Below are positions 1 to 5,931 of a stretch of DNA of 6,591 nt, in pieces. Positions within the stretch are counted from its first letter, which is position 1; each line of letters opens with the position of its first letter. Both the position numbers and the translations under genes were made by a program. Under the pieces are notes generated by a model. The model ran no database searches, was not told the DNA's origin, and saw only the letters and a program-made list of their open reading frames with translations. Origin of the DNA: CBDUJZ01 sp047629415. Lineage in GTDB: Bacteria > Myxococcota_A > Bradymonadia > REDH01. The stretch spans positions 1 through 6,591 of the forward strand of contig JBLHWZ010000312.1 of the NCBI GenBank assembly GCA_047629415.1. The letters run 5' to 3'.

Positions 1-698
1 TGCGTGGCCGAGGTGTCGCGAGCTTCAGCGCCCAGCATCTCGCCTGAAGGCACCTCACCCCGCGAGATCTCACTGCAACGAATCTCTTCCGCAATGTAGA
101 TACGAACATCGATCGGAGCGACGTCGTAGAGGTCGCGGAAGGGATAGTTGAAACCAACCCGCAGGTTGCCAGTCGGCAACTCAAGTATGTCGACGTCGAT
201 ATCGATGGAGTTCGCGCAAGGGCTGAACACACGGACCTTAATGACGCCGGGCGTCGCGCCAGCAGAAAGCCGGACCGCTGCGAGGCCATCCGCGTTGCTA
301 CGGACGTTCTCCGACGAGAGGCGACCAGAGACGGACTCTTCTTCCACAATCACGAAGCGCAGGCGCTCCTCCTCCATCGGGAGACCAGTCTCCAGTGAGT
401 ACTGGTAGGCGCCGATCTGCACGGCAGATTCCACGCCGACGAAAATATCGCCGCCAACGCTCGGGATCAGGACACATCGAAGGTCCTCCTCCTCAGGCAC
501 GAACACGTCTGTGTCAGGTTCGCCGCTGCCATCCGGCTCCGTGACACCCGGGTCTTCACCATCAGGGCGATCAGAAGGTCGACGGTCGTCATCTTCGAAC
601 TCGACTTCCTCCCCGCTGGTAGACAAGCGCGCATCGCCACATGCTGTTAAAGCGATGGTGACAAATAGAGCGCCCAAGAGGGCATTGAGCCTCGTCAT
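1..698 (-). CDS. Ig-like-domain lipoprotein, 3' end outside window (partial)
   Basis: This reading frame has no stop and runs off the left edge; 232 residues are visible from the ATG at 698. The N-terminus has Arg3, a hydrophobic core at residues 4-17 and the lipobox LTAC with Cys20, so it should be a lipoprotein. Residues 27-72 are a low-complexity acidic/Pro/Gly linker. Residues 75-172 read like a bacterial Ig-like beta-sandwich: alternating hydrophobic strands, then NADGLAAVRLSAG at 135-147 and PGVIKVRV at 150-157, the pattern of Big_1/invasin-type domains. A second beta-rich domain seems to begin near 176 and contains Cys208. No catalytic motif is seen. The gene is divergent from the small lipoprotein at 860. 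No Shine-Dalgarno sequence precedes the ATG, but the lipobox places the start well. The function is unknown; a surface or periplasmic structural or binding role is inference. Confidence 0.85.
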   Translation of the reverse strand, partial: MTRLNALLGALFVTIALTACGDARLSTSGEEVEFEDDDRRPSDRPDGEDPGVTEPDGSGEPDTDVFVPEEEDLRCVLIPSVGGDIFVGVESAVQIGAYQYSLETGLPMEEERLRFVIVEEESVSGRLSSENVRSNADGLAAVRLSAGATPGVIKVRVFSPCANSIDIDVDILELPTGNLRVGFNYPFRDLYDVAPIDVRIYIAEEIRCSEISRGEVPSGEMLGAEARDTSAT

Positions 699-859
699 AG
701 CATTATAGGTTTGGCGAAGGCCGCCTGAGTACTCAAAGGACTCGATGTTATCGTCCCCGGACGCTAGCAGTGAGCCCTATGGCACGCAAGGTCAGACCAG
801 CTTGCCAAACACCTAGCGATTAATTAGCGTCCGCGCCCAGAACTACTGTTCCCAACGAC
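699..859. other. Divergent intergenic region between two lipoprotein genes
   Basis: These 161 bp separate the start codons of the leftward Ig-like lipoprotein and the rightward small lipoprotein, so promoters for both should lie here. A perfect TATAAT on the minus strand (702-707) ends only 3 nt before the ATG at 698 and has no -35 partner at normal spacing. An A+T-richer patch at 819-827 is the best promoter-like area for the rightward genes. I see no strong inverted repeat and no RNA gene. Confidence 0.6.
802..830 (+). promoter_or_regulatory. Weak sigma70-like promoter candidate for the 860-2139 gene pair
   Basis: TTGCCA (802-807) matches the -35 consensus at five of six positions. It is followed after 17 nt by TAGCGT (825-830), which keeps only the T, A and final T of a -10 box. 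Transcription would begin near 837, leaving a leader of about 23 nt before the ATG at 860. The -10 is poor and such matches arise by chance, so this is tentative. Confidence 0.2.
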
Positions 860-1288
860 ATGAACGCAAAGCTCCTACGAATCGTCGCGGTCCTCTCAAT
901 CCTCTGCTTCATGCAGTTGGCTTGTTACAAGTCTTACCGTATCTCGAACGACGAGTTGCTCAACCTGACGTCGCGTCACATCGCGCCCGAAGTTGAACTG
1001 CAAACCGCCACCGGACCCGTCCAGGTCCGCGCGACTACGCCCATCGAGGTCGTGACAACGGATGGCGAACACCACCAGGTGTCGCCGTTCAACTTCACCT
1101 TCGATGAAAGTGGATTTGTCGCGCCTGACTACGACTTGCTCCTGATGCCCGACGAAGTCGATGGCGCGCGCGTCTTCGAGTTCGCGAAGGGACGAACCAT
1201 CGGACTCATCGTCGGCGCCGTCGTGATTGCAGGCGGCTCGTTCGCAGCTGTCTCGCTGCTCGCTGGCGGTTCCGAAGCCGGGCAGTAA
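860..1288 (+). CDS. Small lipoprotein with C-terminal membrane segment, unknown function
   Basis: The 142-residue product starts with a Lys4/Arg7 n-region, a hydrophobic core and a lipobox-like QLAC ending at Cys22, so lipid anchoring is likely. Residues 23-108 look like a small beta domain, with TPIEVVTTDGEHHQV at 60-74 and DYDLLLMPDEVDGARVFEF at 90-108. A Gly/Ala/Val-rich hydrophobic helix spans about 112-135 after GRT, followed by a short Gly/Ser tail. A lipobox, a beta domain with a V-x-T-x-D-G turn, and a terminal 'GRT-GL-x-VG' helix are seen in many small uncharacterised bacterial lipoproteins; that likeness is from memory. The stop is 5 bp before the next ATG, so the two genes are probably cotranscribed. 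No Shine-Dalgarno sequence is visible. Function unknown. Confidence 0.85.
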   Translation: MNAKLLRIVAVLSILCFMQLACYKSYRISNDELLNLTSRHIAPEVELQTATGPVQVRATTPIEVVTTDGEHHQVSPFNFTFDESGFVAPDYDLLLMPDEVDGARVFEFAKGRTIGLIVGAVVIAGGSFAAVSLLAGGSEAGQ

Positions 1289-1293
1289 CCAAG

Positions 1294-2139
1294 ATGCCCG
1301 CTAGGGCCTCTCTTTCGGCACTGCTCGCACTCGCGCTCTTCTCCGCGCCGCATTCGGCGGCTGCGGAAGAAGATGATGTGCCTGAGTTCCGGAACGTTGC
1401 ACCCGACAACCCTGGTGGGGAGCGGCTTGGCGATGACGATGGAGGCGACGACTTCACCGGTTATCCAGCCGATCCCGGTGAGCCGAGTGATTCCTACCAT
1501 GACGTCAGCAGCGAGTACCGAGCGTACTCGCCCAACTGGACCGGTGCCTACTTAGGGGTCGGACCGCTCGTCGGCTACGCCGCCATCCGCGGCGAGTACC
1601 TGGAGGGCGTCGACCGAGCACTCGCCTACGGCGCGTTCTTCAACTGGTCGTCACTCAATCAGATGATCGACGCGCAGTTCCAGTACACACGCGCTCAGTT
1701 CACTCCCGAGCTACCGGCATCTTCTGGTGGCGGAGAGGCGAACCTGATTCGCCAGTCCCTCGCGGGCAACCTGCTCCTGCACCCGCTGTTCCTCGCGATC
1801 CTGTCAGGACCGCGAGGCGGGTTCACCGTCGCGAATACCTATCTCCTCGCCGGGGCCGGGCTTGAGTTCAATCGCTTCGAACCGCCCGCAGGTCCCGCTG
1901 TATCCTACAACTCGATCGGCTGGAGAATTGGCGCGGGAACGGGAACCTACCTAGACGATCCCAGCGACGGCGGAGCGTTTTGGCTCGGCATTCAGTTCCA
2001 ACGAGCCTACATTCAGGGCTCCATGGCCCATCCTGAGATCGGCCGACAAAAACTGCGTGAGAACATGCTGCTGATTCGGCTCACTTACCGGCGCAACGGA
2101 AACGTCTTCACTGGATTCGGCGGCCCCGACTCGCCCTAG
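1294..2139 (+). CDS. Secreted, probable outer-membrane beta-barrel protein
   Basis: The 281-residue product has a Sec signal peptide (Arg4, hydrophobic 7-17, likely cleavage after SAAA at 21-24). Residues 25-70 form an acidic, Gly/Pro-rich, probably disordered segment. From about 82 onward there are alternating polar/apolar stretches with aromatic ends separated by Gly/Asp turns, e.g. NWTGAYLGVGPLVGYAAI (81-98), AYGAFFNWSS (111-120), TYLLAGAGLEFNRF (182-195), GAFWLGIQFQRAYI (227-240) and ENMLLIRLTYRR (256-267). This suits an 8-10-stranded barrel of the OmpA/OmpW-like kind. There are no cysteines. The last strand is followed by about 14 residues instead of ending in the usual terminal Phe/Tyr, a mild argument against a classical BAM substrate. 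Only 5 bp separate it from the upstream lipoprotein stop and there is no Shine-Dalgarno sequence, so translational coupling is likely. The exact role is unknown. Confidence 0.8.
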   Translation: MPARASLSALLALALFSAPHSAAAEEDDVPEFRNVAPDNPGGERLGDDDGGDDFTGYPADPGEPSDSYHDVSSEYRAYSPNWTGAYLGVGPLVGYAAIRGEYLEGVDRALAYGAFFNWSSLNQMIDAQFQYTRAQFTPELPASSGGGEANLIRQSLAGNLLLHPLFLAILSGPRGGFTVANTYLLAGAGLEFNRFEPPAGPAVSYNSIGWRIGAGTGTYLDDPSDGGAFWLGIQFQRAYIQGSMAHPEIGRQKLRENMLLIRLTYRRNGNVFTGFGGPDSP

Positions 2140-2165
2140 GACGACCTCGCGGGACGTTACGGGAC

Positions 2166-2205
2166 GCTGGGGCATCACCAAAAACGAGGAAGGCGCCGCC
2201 CCAGC
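2166..2205. terminator. Inverted repeat between convergent genes, possible bidirectional terminator
   Basis: GCTGGGGC (2166-2173) pairs perfectly with GCCCCAGC (2198-2205) across a 24-nt spacer. It lies between the stop of the beta-barrel gene (2139) and the stop of the convergent Cys-rich lipoprotein gene (2236), where a shared terminator is expected. Neither strand has a T-tract after the stem, and the loop is long, so a classical intrinsic terminator is not shown. Confidence 0.25.
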
Positions 2206-2235
2206 TGGACGACGCCCTGCCCGATCACATCCGTA

Positions 2236-3960
2236 CTAGCGAGTGCAGAACCCCTGCTCGCACGTCCCGCTCGCGCACTCAGTGTCTTCCCAGCACGGCA
2301 GCCGGCAGAGCCCGCTCACGCACTCGGACATTCCGAAGCAATCAGCGGAACGCAGGCAGTCTGGACCAGGACGAATGTCCGGCCGGCACACGCCGTGGTC
2401 GCACATCTCCTGAAACTCGCAATCGTCGTGGCCGATGCAACGAGTCGAGCAAACCGAGTTGATGCAGGCGCCGTCGGGGCACTCCACGTTATAGACGCAC
2501 TCTGTCTCTGGAGATGGATCGTCCGCGCAAAGGTCGCCGCCACCACAGACTTGGGCCTGAGGACACTCAAGGTCGTCCGCGCATTGGAACGCGCAGAACC
2601 CGTCCACACAGTCTTTGCCGATGCCGCAGTCTTCGTTGGCGATGCAGAAGTACGGGGTGACGCTGCAGATGCCGTGCAGGCATGCTTCGCAGGGCTCACA
2701 GTCGGAGCTTGCCGAGCACAGAACGGTGTCTTGCTCTGGAGAGGGGTCCACGCAGCGGTCGTCTTCACAGACCTGACCGTTGGAGCAGTCCGAGGTGTCC
2801 GCGCAGAAGCTCTGGCACTGTCCGCGAAGGCAGTAGCTTCCCGAGGAGCATTCCGAGTCATCGAGACAGATCGCATCCGCTACGCAGCGGCCATCTTCGC
2901 ATCGCTCAGCCTCCCGGCAGTTCTGGCTCACGAAGCAGGCTCGGATGGGCTCGGAGCACTCGCCGGAGAGACAGACCAGTGGAGATGAACACTGCGCGTT
3001 CGCCGTGCAGAGTTCGCCCTCGTCGCCTGGTACGAGTTCCTCTTCCTCCTCTAATCCTGCATCTGATCCAGCGTCTGAACCGACGTCCGGAGTGGCGTCC
3101 CCGCTAGCGTCGTCTGAAACCTCCTCTGAGCTATCTGCTCCGACGTCGGCGGCATCGAACCCTGCGTCTGGGCCAGCGTCTGGGCCAGCGTCAGCATCAC
3201 CCTCACCGGACCCGGCACCCTCTCCAGCGCCATCGATCGGGGATGGCACTCCCAGTGGCGGTAGCGCTTCCGGCACATCGTCGACGCAGACTCCGCGCCA
3301 GCAGAAGTCGTCGCCACAATCGATGTCGAGTGTGCAGCGATCGGCGCAAAATCCGTCGAGGCTACAGGACACATCGGGGCCGCAGTCATCATCCGACAGG
3401 CAACGCTCCTCACAGATCCCGTCTTCCCCACAAATCCCGCTCTCACACTCTGATCCATCAATGCATCGGATCGTCGGGACACAGACACCCGCGTCGCAGA
3501 TCGCATCGCCACACTCCGAGTCATCGGTGCAGGCTTCCTCGCAAAATCCGTCTCCCGTGCAGAGCTCACCGTCGAAACAGTTCCCGTCGTTCACGCAAGG
3601 GCGCTCTTCAATGCACTCGCCTTCGACACACTCCCCGTCGGGACACTCGGCGGCTGTCACGCAAGGCAACGGAGAGATCGTGCCTGTTTCAGGGAAACAG
3701 TAGCTTCCGATCGTGCAGGCTTCACCATCGGCGCAATCAGCATCATCTGAACAGCCAACCGAACAGCGACCGCGGATGCAGGCCTCGTCCTCGCTGCACT
3801 CCTCGTCCGCCTCGCAGAGGCCGCCTTCATCGATGATTGAAGGCTCGCTTGGCGAGCCGTTGCTGCGGTTTCCGCAGCCGTTGCACGCCGAGGCGCAGAG
3901 CAAAAACGCACCCAACACCAGTAGCATCGGGTGGGGGGGTTGTGAGAATCTCGAAGCCAT
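2236..3960 (-). CDS. Cys-rich repeat lipoprotein with 19 four-cysteine modules
   Basis: The 574-residue product begins with Arg4, a hydrophobic core at 12-23 and Cys26 after CASA, a slightly atypical lipobox. The rest is built from a module C-x5-C-x(4,5)-C-x(4,5)-C with Asp/Glu before the second Cys and often 'DG' or 'xG' before the last. Eight modules lie at 49-225 and eleven at 318-572. Neighbouring modules are often only three residues apart, so many form pairs. Cys424 is the single extra cysteine. The blocks are separated by an Asp/Ala/Gly/Glu-rich linker (about 226-315) with DAG/PDAG repeats. The modules resemble small disulfide knots such as the Dickkopf N-terminal type; this is pattern similarity only. 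Start: AGAGG lies 7 nt upstream of ATG 3960, favouring Met1 over Met12. The product is probably an extracytoplasmic, heavily disulfide-bonded surface protein. Its ligand is unknown. Confidence 0.88.
   Translation of the reverse strand: MASRFSQPPHPMLLVLGAFLLCASACNGCGNRSNGSPSEPSIIDEGGLCEADEECSEDEACIRGRCSVGCSDDADCADGEACTIGSYCFPETGTISPLPCVTAAECPDGECVEGECIEERPCVNDGNCFDGELCTGDGFCEEACTDDSECGDAICDAGVCVPTIRCIDGSECESGICGEDGICEERCLSDDDCGPDVSCSLDGFCADRCTLDIDCGDDFCWRGVCVDDVPEALPPLGVPSPIDGAGEGAGSGEGDADAGPDAGPDAGFDAADVGADSSEEVSDDASGDATPDVGSDAGSDAGLEEEEELVPGDEGELCTANAQCSSPLVCLSGECSEPIRACFVSQNCREAERCEDGRCVADAICLDDSECSSGSYCLRGQCQSFCADTSDCSNGQVCEDDRCVDPSPEQDTVLCSASSDCEPCEACLHGICSVTPYFCIANEDCGIGKDCVDGFCAFQCADDLECPQAQVCGGGDLCADDPSPETECVYNVECPDGACINSVCSTRCIGHDDCEFQEMCDHGVCRPDIRPGPDCLRSADCFGMSECVSGLCRLPCWEDTECASGTCEQGFCTR
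3164..3187 (-). repeat. Two-copy 12-bp tandem repeat in the Asp/Ala/Gly linker
   Basis: The 12-mer GCGTCTGGGCCA occurs twice head to tail (3164-3175 and 3176-3187), followed by a partial third copy beginning GCGTC. On the coding strand it encodes repeated Pro-Asp-Ala-Gly in the linker of the Cys-rich lipoprotein. As 12 bp is a whole number of codons, copy changes would alter linker length without breaking the frame. Confidence 0.85.
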
Positions 3961-4264
3961 TTGCGAACCTCTAAGCGGAGAGTGCCAGTTGGTGGAGCGG
4001 GGACATGGCTGCTTCGACGGCGCGACCTGTCAGCTATTCAACCAATGGCGTGGTTCATCACCCCCCGTCTCCCAGTGACTTTGCTGCAAACACCGCCTGA
4101 CTCGACTGATAGATGCATGGAAGTCCCCATTAAAACCGGTGACTTGCCGAACAACTAACGATCAACACATCAAAAAGAACCCGATCAGGATCACGCGGGC
4201 GGATCGATTGAATCTGGCTGGCGTGGTACCGTACCGACTCCCCCTCCTCTCTCCCCGCTGGTGG
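3961..4264. other. Divergent intergenic region between Cys-rich lipoprotein gene and prs
   Basis: These 304 bp contain no convincing gene. The prs reading frame stays open back to a GTG at 4139, but the extra 42 residues match nothing in the family. Visible items are the lipoprotein ribosome binding site (3968-3972), a short inverted repeat AACCA-6 nt-TGGTT (4040-4055), the palindromic GGTACCGTACC (4225-4235) and a 19-nt pure pyrimidine tract (4238-4256) just before the prs start. Promoters for both genes should be here, but I could not identify one with confidence. Confidence 0.6.
3968..3972 (-). promoter_or_regulatory. Ribosome binding site of the Cys-rich lipoprotein gene
   Basis: On the minus strand AGAGG lies 7 nt before the ATG at 3960. 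It is the only clear Shine-Dalgarno match before a start in this window. It favours Met1, not Met12 (ATG at 3926-3924), as the start, which also gives the signal peptide its basic residue Arg4. Confidence 0.6.
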
Positions 4265-5209
4265 ATGCGTAACGACATCCTCGTATTCTCGGGCCGGTCC
4301 CATCCGGCCCTCGCCGAGTCGATCTGTCGTCATCTCGGCGTCCCTCTTGCGAAGTCGGAGGTCATCCGGTTCTCGAACGAGAACCTGATGGTGCAAATTC
4401 ACGAGAACGTCCGGGAAGCCGACGTCTTTGTTCTTCAGACGAGCACTGCCCCGGTTCACGAGAACCTGGTCGAACTCCTCATCTACATCGACGCTCTCAA
4501 ACGAGCCTCGGCTCGACGGGTCACCGCCGTCATTCCGTATTTTTTCTACGGACGATCAGATAAGAAAGATCGCCCGCGGATCTCGATCACGGCACGCCTT
4601 GTTGCCGATCTGCTCGAAGCGGCAGGAGCTGACCGGGTCCTGACCATGGACCTGCACGCACCGCAGATTCAGGGATTCTTCAAGATCCCAGTAGACCACC
4701 TCGCCGCTCGGCCGATTATTGCCGAGCACCTGAGGACCCACCACGACCTGACGGACGGGGTTATCGTTGCCACCGACGCGGGTGCTGCAAAGGAAGCGGG
4801 CGGCTACGCGTCCGAGCTGGGTCTAGAGCTCGCGATCGTCGACAAGCGCCGGTACGGCGATGACGAAAAGGCCAAAGCGGAGCACCTCATCGGAAACGTA
4901 GAGGGGCGCACCGCGATCATCCTCGATGACGAGATCGCCAGCGGTCGGACCCTGATCGAGGCCGCGGAGTTCGCCCGCTCGAAGGGCGCGACCCGGATCC
5001 TCGCGGGTGCGACTCATGCTGTCCTGACGGGCAACGCACCAGCGCTTCTCGAGAACTCGGTCCTCGCTGAAGTGCTCGTCACAGACACGATGCCGATACA
5101 CATCACGAAGGCCGTTCCGAAGCTGAAGCGCGTTACGGTCGCGCCGCTCTTCGCGGCAGCGATCGCCCGTATTCACGACGGACGCTCCGTGAGCGAACTC
5201 TTTAGCTGA
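4265..5209 (+). CDS. prs: Ribose-phosphate pyrophosphokinase (PRPP synthase), divergent loops
   Basis: The enzyme makes 5-phosphoribosyl-1-pyrophosphate from ribose 5-phosphate and ATP, for nucleotide, His, Trp and NAD synthesis, in the cytosol. At 314 residues it matches the usual 310-320. The N-terminal domain runs from FSGRSHPALAESI (8-20) through VQIHENVREADVFVLQ (43-58) and LLIYIDALKRASARRVTAVIPYFFYGRSDKKDR (71-103). LTMDLHAPQIQGFF (126-139) is near-perfect. The C-terminal half has the pyrophosphate-loop region at 168-183, DKRR at 193-196, the phosphate-binding loop DDEIASGRTL (221-230) and a family-like end, RIHDGRSVSELF (302-313). Several sites deviate: RSDKK replaces RQDRK, ASGRT replaces DT(A/G)GT, and the basic R-x-R of the flexible loop is replaced by AAKEAGG. 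ATG 4265 is chosen because homology begins there; the frame is open back to GTG 4139. No Shine-Dalgarno sequence is present. Confidence 0.9.
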   Translation: MRNDILVFSGRSHPALAESICRHLGVPLAKSEVIRFSNENLMVQIHENVREADVFVLQTSTAPVHENLVELLIYIDALKRASARRVTAVIPYFFYGRSDKKDRPRISITARLVADLLEAAGADRVLTMDLHAPQIQGFFKIPVDHLAARPIIAEHLRTHHDLTDGVIVATDAGAAKEAGGYASELGLELAIVDKRRYGDDEKAKAEHLIGNVEGRTAIILDDEIASGRTLIEAAEFARSKGATRILAGATHAVLTGNAPALLENSVLAEVLVTDTMPIHITKAVPKLKRVTVAPLFAAAIARIHDGRSVSELFS

Positions 5210-5228
5210 CAAGTAGGACCTGAATGCC

Positions 5229-5244
5229 CGAGCGAGGCCGCTCG
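5229..5244. terminator. Short GC-rich hairpin between convergent genes
   Basis: CGAGCG (5229-5234) pairs with CGCTCG (5239-5244) around a 4-nt loop, AGGC. It lies in the 38-bp gap between the prs stop (5209) and the convergent lytic transglycosylase stop (5250-5248). The position suits a bidirectional terminator, but no T-run follows on either strand. Confidence 0.35.
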
Positions 5245-5247
5245 AGT

Positions 5248-5871
5248 CTACTCCACGTCCAAGTATTCCAGATAGTACTGGTACACGCGTTCGATATATC
5301 GACGGGTCGCCTCGTACGGGATGCCGTCGTATCGAGAGACTGTCCCTGACCCAGCGTTGTAGGCGGCCAAGGTCAGATTAATGTCGCCGTTGTACCGATT
5401 GGAGAGAACGCTCAGGAACTGAGTCCCCGCCATCACGTTATCCCGTGGGTCGAACGGGTCTTCGCAGTTCAGCGATTCCGCGGTGGCAGGCATCAACTGC
5501 ATCAACCCTTGCGCCCCAGCGTGCGACACCGCGTGCGGATCGAACGCCGATTCCACCCGAATCACCGCTTTGATGAACGCAAAAGGAATGCTGTACGCCT
5601 CTGCTGCCTCGGCGATCAACTCGTCAAAAGCGGACTGCTCGCGACTGGGGTTTGGATTCGGCCGATCCGGCGGCGTCGGTATGAAGCGTTCACTTCGACT
5701 CTGACTGGGTGCGGCTTCACCAATGATGTCCGTCGGATCGTCGCCGGATTGCGGCTCCGTCGTGAACATCACGGTGCCGTCTTCCATCACGTACCGATAG
5801 ATCTGAGCATCCGCTCCGCTTGGGGCCGAGAGTAGTGCCGTCAGGAACACGAGCGTGATAAAAAAGCGCAT
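5248..5871 (-). CDS. Secreted lytic transglycosylase (DUF4124 plus SLT domain)
   Basis: The enzyme should cleave the MurNAc-GlcNAc bond of peptidoglycan in the periplasm, forming 1,6-anhydroMurNAc ends. The 207-residue product has a Sec signal peptide (hydrophobic 3-16, cleavage after ADA at 20-22) with no lipobox. Residues 23-40, IYRYVMEDGTVMFTTEPQ with neighbours, match DUF4124, a short periplasmic domain often joined to such enzymes. A Pro/Asn/Arg-rich linker covers about 55-78. The SLT domain spans about 82-200, with the catalytic Glu107 in IRVESAFDP, GAQGLMQLMP (119-128), DPFDPRDNVMAGTQFL (138-153) and AAYNAGSGTV (169-178). All family-1 hallmarks are present, so it should be active. The closely spaced gene upstream on the same strand is pgsA (60-nt gap), so cotranscription is plausible. 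The start ATG fits the signal peptide; only a distant GGTGA lies upstream. Confidence 0.93.
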   Translation of the reverse strand: MRFFITLVFLTALLSAPSGADAQIYRYVMEDGTVMFTTEPQSGDDPTDIIGEAAPSQSRSERFIPTPPDRPNPNPSREQSAFDELIAEAAEAYSIPFAFIKAVIRVESAFDPHAVSHAGAQGLMQLMPATAESLNCEDPFDPRDNVMAGTQFLSVLSNRYNGDINLTLAAYNAGSGTVSRYDGIPYEATRRYIERVYQYYLEYLDVE

Positions 5872-5931
5872 GCGTAGAAGCTAAATCACCCCACGCTTAG
5901 CATCAAGTAGCGTTCGCTTGCCTTCGAACTG

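Noticed and set aside
148..708. Two short plus-strand reading frames (148-408 and 511-708)
   Set aside because: Both lie opposite the leftward lipoprotein gene, which has a convincing signal peptide, lipobox and Ig-like domain.
2945..3703. 252-residue Ser/Pro/Gln-rich reading frame on the plus strand
   Set aside because: It lies antisense to the Cys-rich lipoprotein gene; its low-complexity composition follows from the repeated TGC/GAC/GGC codons on the other strand, and no family motif is seen.
3243..3836. Arg/His/Ser-rich plus-strand reading frame of 197 residues
   Set aside because: It is another antisense shadow of the Cys-rich gene, with no start signal and implausible composition.
2236..3960. 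Regular repeats considered as a CRISPR or DNA satellite array
   Set aside because: The periodicity is in the protein cysteines; the DNA copies are degenerate and in frame, with no identical direct repeats and unique spacers.
3973..3990. TGGCAC motif upstream of the Cys-rich gene, considered as a sigma54 promoter
   Set aside because: The following GC is 8 nt, not 10 nt, from the GG, so the -24/-12 spacing fails.
4139..4264. Possible 42-residue N-terminal extension of PRPP synthase from GTG 4139
   Set aside because: The extra residues have no family counterpart; homology starts just after ATG 4265, which gives the normal family length.
4130..4459. 109-residue minus-strand reading frame across the prs start
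   Set aside because: It overlaps a well-supported prs gene and shows no recognisable domain.
5912..5929. GTTCG/CGAAC inverted repeat between pgsA and the transglycosylase gene
   Set aside because: A 5-bp stem with an 8-nt loop and no T-tract is too weak to call a terminator.
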